Source: Allomuricauda sp.
GTDB taxonomy: Bacteria; Bacteroidota; Bacteroidia; Flavobacteriales; Flavobacteriaceae
Assembly (NCBI GenBank): GCA_017795045.1
Contig: CP051244.1
Location: forward strand, 2,456,093 to 2,520,092
Length of the DNA stretch: 64,000 nucleotides
Reading direction: 5' to 3'
Both the position numbers and the translations under genes were made by a program. This document shows positions 61,746 to 64,000 of this stretch, one piece after another; positions within the stretch are counted from its first letter, which is position 1; the number at the start of each line of letters is the position of its first letter. The notes beneath the pieces were generated by a model. That model was given only the letters and a program-made list of their open reading frames with translations, was not told the DNA's origin and did no database searches.

Positions 61746-62225
61746 ATGACCAAAGTAAAACTAGACGAAATCGACCATCAAATATTGGATATGCTGATCG
61801 ATAATACACGTACACCCTTTACCGATATTGCCAAAAAGCTTTTGATATCTGCTGGTACGGTACACGTTAGGGTGAAGAAAATGGAAGAATCCGGAATCAT
61901 AAAAGGTTCCTCCCTTACTTTGGATTATGTGAAGCTGGGATATTCCTTTATTGCCTACGTTGGGATTTTTCTTGAAAAGACCCACCAGACCAAGTTTGTA
62001 CTGGAACGTCTCAACCAAATCCCGTATGTGACCGTAGCCCACATTACCACCGGAAAGTTCAATATTTTCTGCAAGATCAGGGCCAAGGATACCACCCATG
62101 CCAAGAACATCATTTTTAAAATTGATGATATTGACGGTATTAGCAGAACAGAGACCATGATTTCGTTGGAAGAGAGCATCAATGACAAAAAGCGTTTGAT
62201 GCACACCATCTTTAACGAGCTGTAA
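61746..62225 (+). CDS. Lrp/AsnC family transcriptional regulator
   Basis: A 159-residue regulator: HTH in DIAKKLLISAGTVHVRVKKM (about 28-47) following LDEIDHQILDMLIDNTRTPF, then the RAM ligand-binding/oligomerisation domain (about 70-150; VAHITTGKFNIFCKIRAKDT). Full length. Ligand unknown. The next gene starts 19 bp downstream. Confidence 0.92.
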   Translation: MTKVKLDEIDHQILDMLIDNTRTPFTDIAKKLLISAGTVHVRVKKMEESGIIKGSSLTLDYVKLGYSFIAYVGIFLEKTHQTKFVLERLNQIPYVTVAHITTGKFNIFCKIRAKDTTHAKNIIFKIDDIDGISRTETMISLEESINDKKRLMHTIFNEL

Positions 62226-62244
62226 CCCGTTCAACATTTGGGCC

Positions 62245-62760
62245 ATGCGAAGTTCAGAGTTGCCATCTTCTGAATACAATCCTTTTTACCATACCTATAT
62301 CCTTGCTTTGGACAATGTGGGTCTCATGGAAGAATTGCACCATGGGAAAAAACTATTCTTGGCCTTGTTGGATGATATCCCCAAAGAAAAACTTGAATAT
62401 GCCTATGCCAAGGGAAAATGGACCTTGGCAGAAGTACTATTGCACATCATTGATGCGGAAAGAGTTTTTCAGTACCGAGCCTTGAGGTTTGCCCGGAATG
62501 ACAAAACTCCATTGCCGGGTTTTGATCAAGACGTTTATGTACCCCACTCAAACGCTTCAAAACGAACGATGGAGGATATAAAGGAAGAGTATATGGCCGT
62601 TCGGCAATCCACAATTCTATTGTTCAACTCCTTTGATGACGAGGTGTTGCAAAGATTGGGTGTTTCCAGTGGGTCACCTTTAAGTGTCAGGGCCACCGGA
62701 TTTATCATTAGTGGACATCAGGCGCATCACCTGAAAATTATCAGGGAGCGATATCTGTAA
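62245..62760 (+). CDS. DinB family protein
   Basis: A 171-residue four-helix DinB/YfiT-like protein. Metal ligands in AEVLLHIIDAERVFQYRALR (His about 72) and FIISGHQAHHLKIIRERY (two His near the C-terminus) follow the usual H...H-x3-H pattern. These proteins are metal-dependent thiol-transfer or hydrolase-like enzymes of unclear substrate. Likely co-transcribed with the AsnC-family gene. Confidence 0.88.
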   Translation: MRSSELPSSEYNPFYHTYILALDNVGLMEELHHGKKLFLALLDDIPKEKLEYAYAKGKWTLAEVLLHIIDAERVFQYRALRFARNDKTPLPGFDQDVYVPHSNASKRTMEDIKEEYMAVRQSTILLFNSFDDEVLQRLGVSSGSPLSVRATGFIISGHQAHHLKIIRERYL

Positions 62761-62769
62761 CGTAAAAGT

Positions 62770-63102
62770 CTAGTATAGGCTGTCGTTTTCGTAATCCCCT
62801 TCGGAATCTGGTTCAAAATCAGCTTCGTTAATGGGGCTTTCATCGGTTTCCAAGACTTCTTCCTTGCCCAATTCCCTTTCAATGTTTTCTTCAAAGTTGG
62901 AAATGAAATTGGAAAGGCTCTTACTGATTTTCACTAGATATATGGTGTCCTCAGTCCTTACCTCTACAGCTTCAATGACTTCGCCATTTGGTTTTTTCAA
63001 GGAAATAATATCTTCATCACCATACCCATAAGGGTAGGAATCAATCAAAACAGCGGCCACCTTGTGGTCCAGCTTTTTGTAGTCAATGAGTATACGTTTC
63101 AT
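62770..63102 (-). CDS. Hypothetical acidic protein, 110 aa
   Basis: A 110-residue soluble protein: an N-terminal ordered part (RILIDYKKLDHKVAAVLIDS, then VRTEDTIYLVKISKSLSNFI) and a very acidic C-terminal tail (ETDESPINEADFEPDSEGDY). No family recognised. GGATAG (63106-63111) and CTATCC (63120-63125) form a small inverted repeat just upstream of its ATG. Confidence 0.7.
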   Translation of the reverse strand: MKRILIDYKKLDHKVAAVLIDSYPYGYGDEDIISLKKPNGEVIEAVEVRTEDTIYLVKISKSLSNFISNFEENIERELGKEEVLETDESPINEADFEPDSEGDYENDSLY

Positions 63103-63194
63103 AATGGATAGGTTTAATGCTATCCTAAACTATGAATTTTTAAAAGCCGTAAAACCAAAGAGTTGTGAACGGAATTATTTAGTATATGAAGCGA

Positions 63195-64000
63195 TTATTC
63201 TTTGTAGTAAGCAAACGCTTTATAAAAGAGTTCCCCCGGCACTTTAACATCCGTAACGGCATCGCCAATAGATTGGAGTAGCACAAAATTGACATCACCA
63301 TGGGAGTTCTTTTTGTCGTATTTGAGAAGCTTAAGTATGGCTTTGATATCGTTATCATCCAGTTCAACCGGCTCAAAATGTTTTGAGAAGGTATCCTTGA
63401 TTTCTAACAGGGCCAATTTGGACAAACCTTTCAACTCGTGCGAAAGGTAGCCTTCCAATATCATTCCTGCCGCAATGGCCTCGCCATGAAGAAGGGTTTT
63501 CTTGTTGGGGCTCTCCAAACAGTACGATTCTATGGCATGGCCCAAGGTATGGCCAAAATTCAGAATTTTCCGAAGGCCTTGTTCGGTGGGATCCTGCAGG
63601 ACCACATCATTTTTTAGGGCTATGGACCGTTGTATGCTCTTGGGGTCCGTAAAATTACCCTGTGTCTTCAGCTCGTCCCAGTATGCAGCATCCTTTATCA
63701 ACCCATGTTTCAGCATTTCGGCATAGCCACTGACCACTTGTCTGGGGTCCAAGGTTTTCAAAAACTCAGTGAACACCAACACCATCTGGGGTTGATTGAT
63801 CACTCCAATCTGGTTTTTCAATGCACCAAGATCAACACCCGTTTTACCACCTATGGATGCATCCACCATGGAAAGTAGGGTAGTGGGGATGTTGATGAAA
63901 TCTATTCCCCGCTTAAAGGTTGAGGCCACAAATCCTCCCAAATCGGTAATTACACCACCACCCAAGTTGATCAAGAGACTTTTTCGGTCGCCATCATGAT
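63195..64000 (-). CDS. aroB: 3-dehydroquinate synthase (5' end beyond window)
   Basis: The last 268 or so residues of the shikimate-pathway enzyme that turns DAHP into 3-dehydroquinate. NAD site LLINLGGGVITDLGGF; GGKTGVDLGALKNQIG; metal/active-site segments GYAEMLKHGLIKDA, FGHTLGHAIESY and LLHGEAIAAGMILEG. The frame continues to 64000 without a start codon, so it is truncated by the window edge (E. coli AroB has 362 residues). Confidence 0.93.
   Translation of the reverse strand, partial: HDGDRKSLLINLGGGVITDLGGFVASTFKRGIDFINIPTTLLSMVDASIGGKTGVDLGALKNQIGVINQPQMVLVFTEFLKTLDPRQVVSGYAEMLKHGLIKDAAYWDELKTQGNFTDPKSIQRSIALKNDVVLQDPTEQGLRKILNFGHTLGHAIESYCLESPNKKTLLHGEAIAAGMILEGYLSHELKGLSKLALLEIKDTFSKHFEPVELDDNDIKAILKLLKYDKKNSHGDVNFVLLQSIGDAVTDVKVPGELFYKAFAYYKE

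Noticed and set aside
1..64000. CRISPR arrays, tRNA, rRNA, phage or insertion-sequence genes
   Set aside because: Looked for and not seen; no transposase, integrase or repeat-spacer pattern was found.

Overview
This window is 64 kb of chromosome from a member of the Bacteroidota, most likely family Flavobacteriaceae; the gene set resembles Muricauda/Flagellimonas-type marine flavobacteria, but the genus is an inference. The evidence is type IX secretion (T9SS) sorting domains of both type A and type B, PorP/SprF- and OmpA-like partners, a BatA-domain protein, flavobacterial domains of unknown function (DUF4834, DUF6787, DUF6146, HYC_CC_PP), a SusC-style TonB receptor with an N-terminal carboxypeptidase-regulatory domain, and Bacteroidota-type promoters (TAnnTTTG at -7) with few Shine-Dalgarno sites. 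No rRNA, tRNA, CRISPR array, prophage or insertion sequence was seen.

Layout. 1-4133: a fragment of an unknown gene, then a minus-strand block with an azoreductase-like flavoprotein and its Crp/Fnr-type neighbour, a GNAT-fold protein and an outer-membrane beta-barrel. 4219-9664: DUF4834, then a tightly overlapping YfhO / glycosyltransferase / flippase operon for surface glycan work. 9735-20085: a cell-surface region on the minus strand with a very basic secreted protein, a T9SS operon (1479-residue type B cargo, PorP/SprF-like protein, OmpA/PD40 protein) and a type A cargo made of two L-domain-like blocks around a cadherin-like domain. 20312-30000: housekeeping genes (uvrA, an ECF-like sigma factor, a cysteine-free endonuclease III, bcp, a conserved protein of unknown role, a PhnP-like hydrolase). 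28377-38786: a run of minus-strand genes including an apparently inactive dihydroorotase paralogue next to a BatA-domain protein, a GT2, secreted hydrolases and LolD. 38935-40431: msrA and folE. 40468-44902: a probable zinc-uptake TonB receptor with its small His/Cys partner. 44979-47393: serine biosynthesis (serC, serA) interrupted by a four-helix-bundle (23S IVS type) cassette. 48583-50265: ferredoxin and ychF. 50425-52985: two paralogous IPT/TIG lipoproteins, one with six Kelch repeats. 53156-57656: parE-parC. 57726-64000: sterol-desaturase-like enzyme, TerC, an XRE regulator beside an M14 carboxypeptidase, AsnC, DinB and a truncated aroB.

The most notable unexplained signal is a set of direct half-sites of the form ATCCGTCAATT repeated at exactly 21 bp. 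It lies upstream of, and in the same orientation as, four genes for exported proteins (starts at 18388, 20085, 50425 and 52380). The arrangement matches known LytTR-type response-regulator sites and suggests a surface-protein regulon. The two copies near 50.3 and 52.3 kb sit in or beside a duplicated 104-bp leader (98 of 104 bases identical). Other notable items are the IVS-type cassette bounded by inverted repeats, a large inverted operator upstream of the M14 peptidase, and enzymes that have lost hallmark residues (Nth, dihydroorotase).
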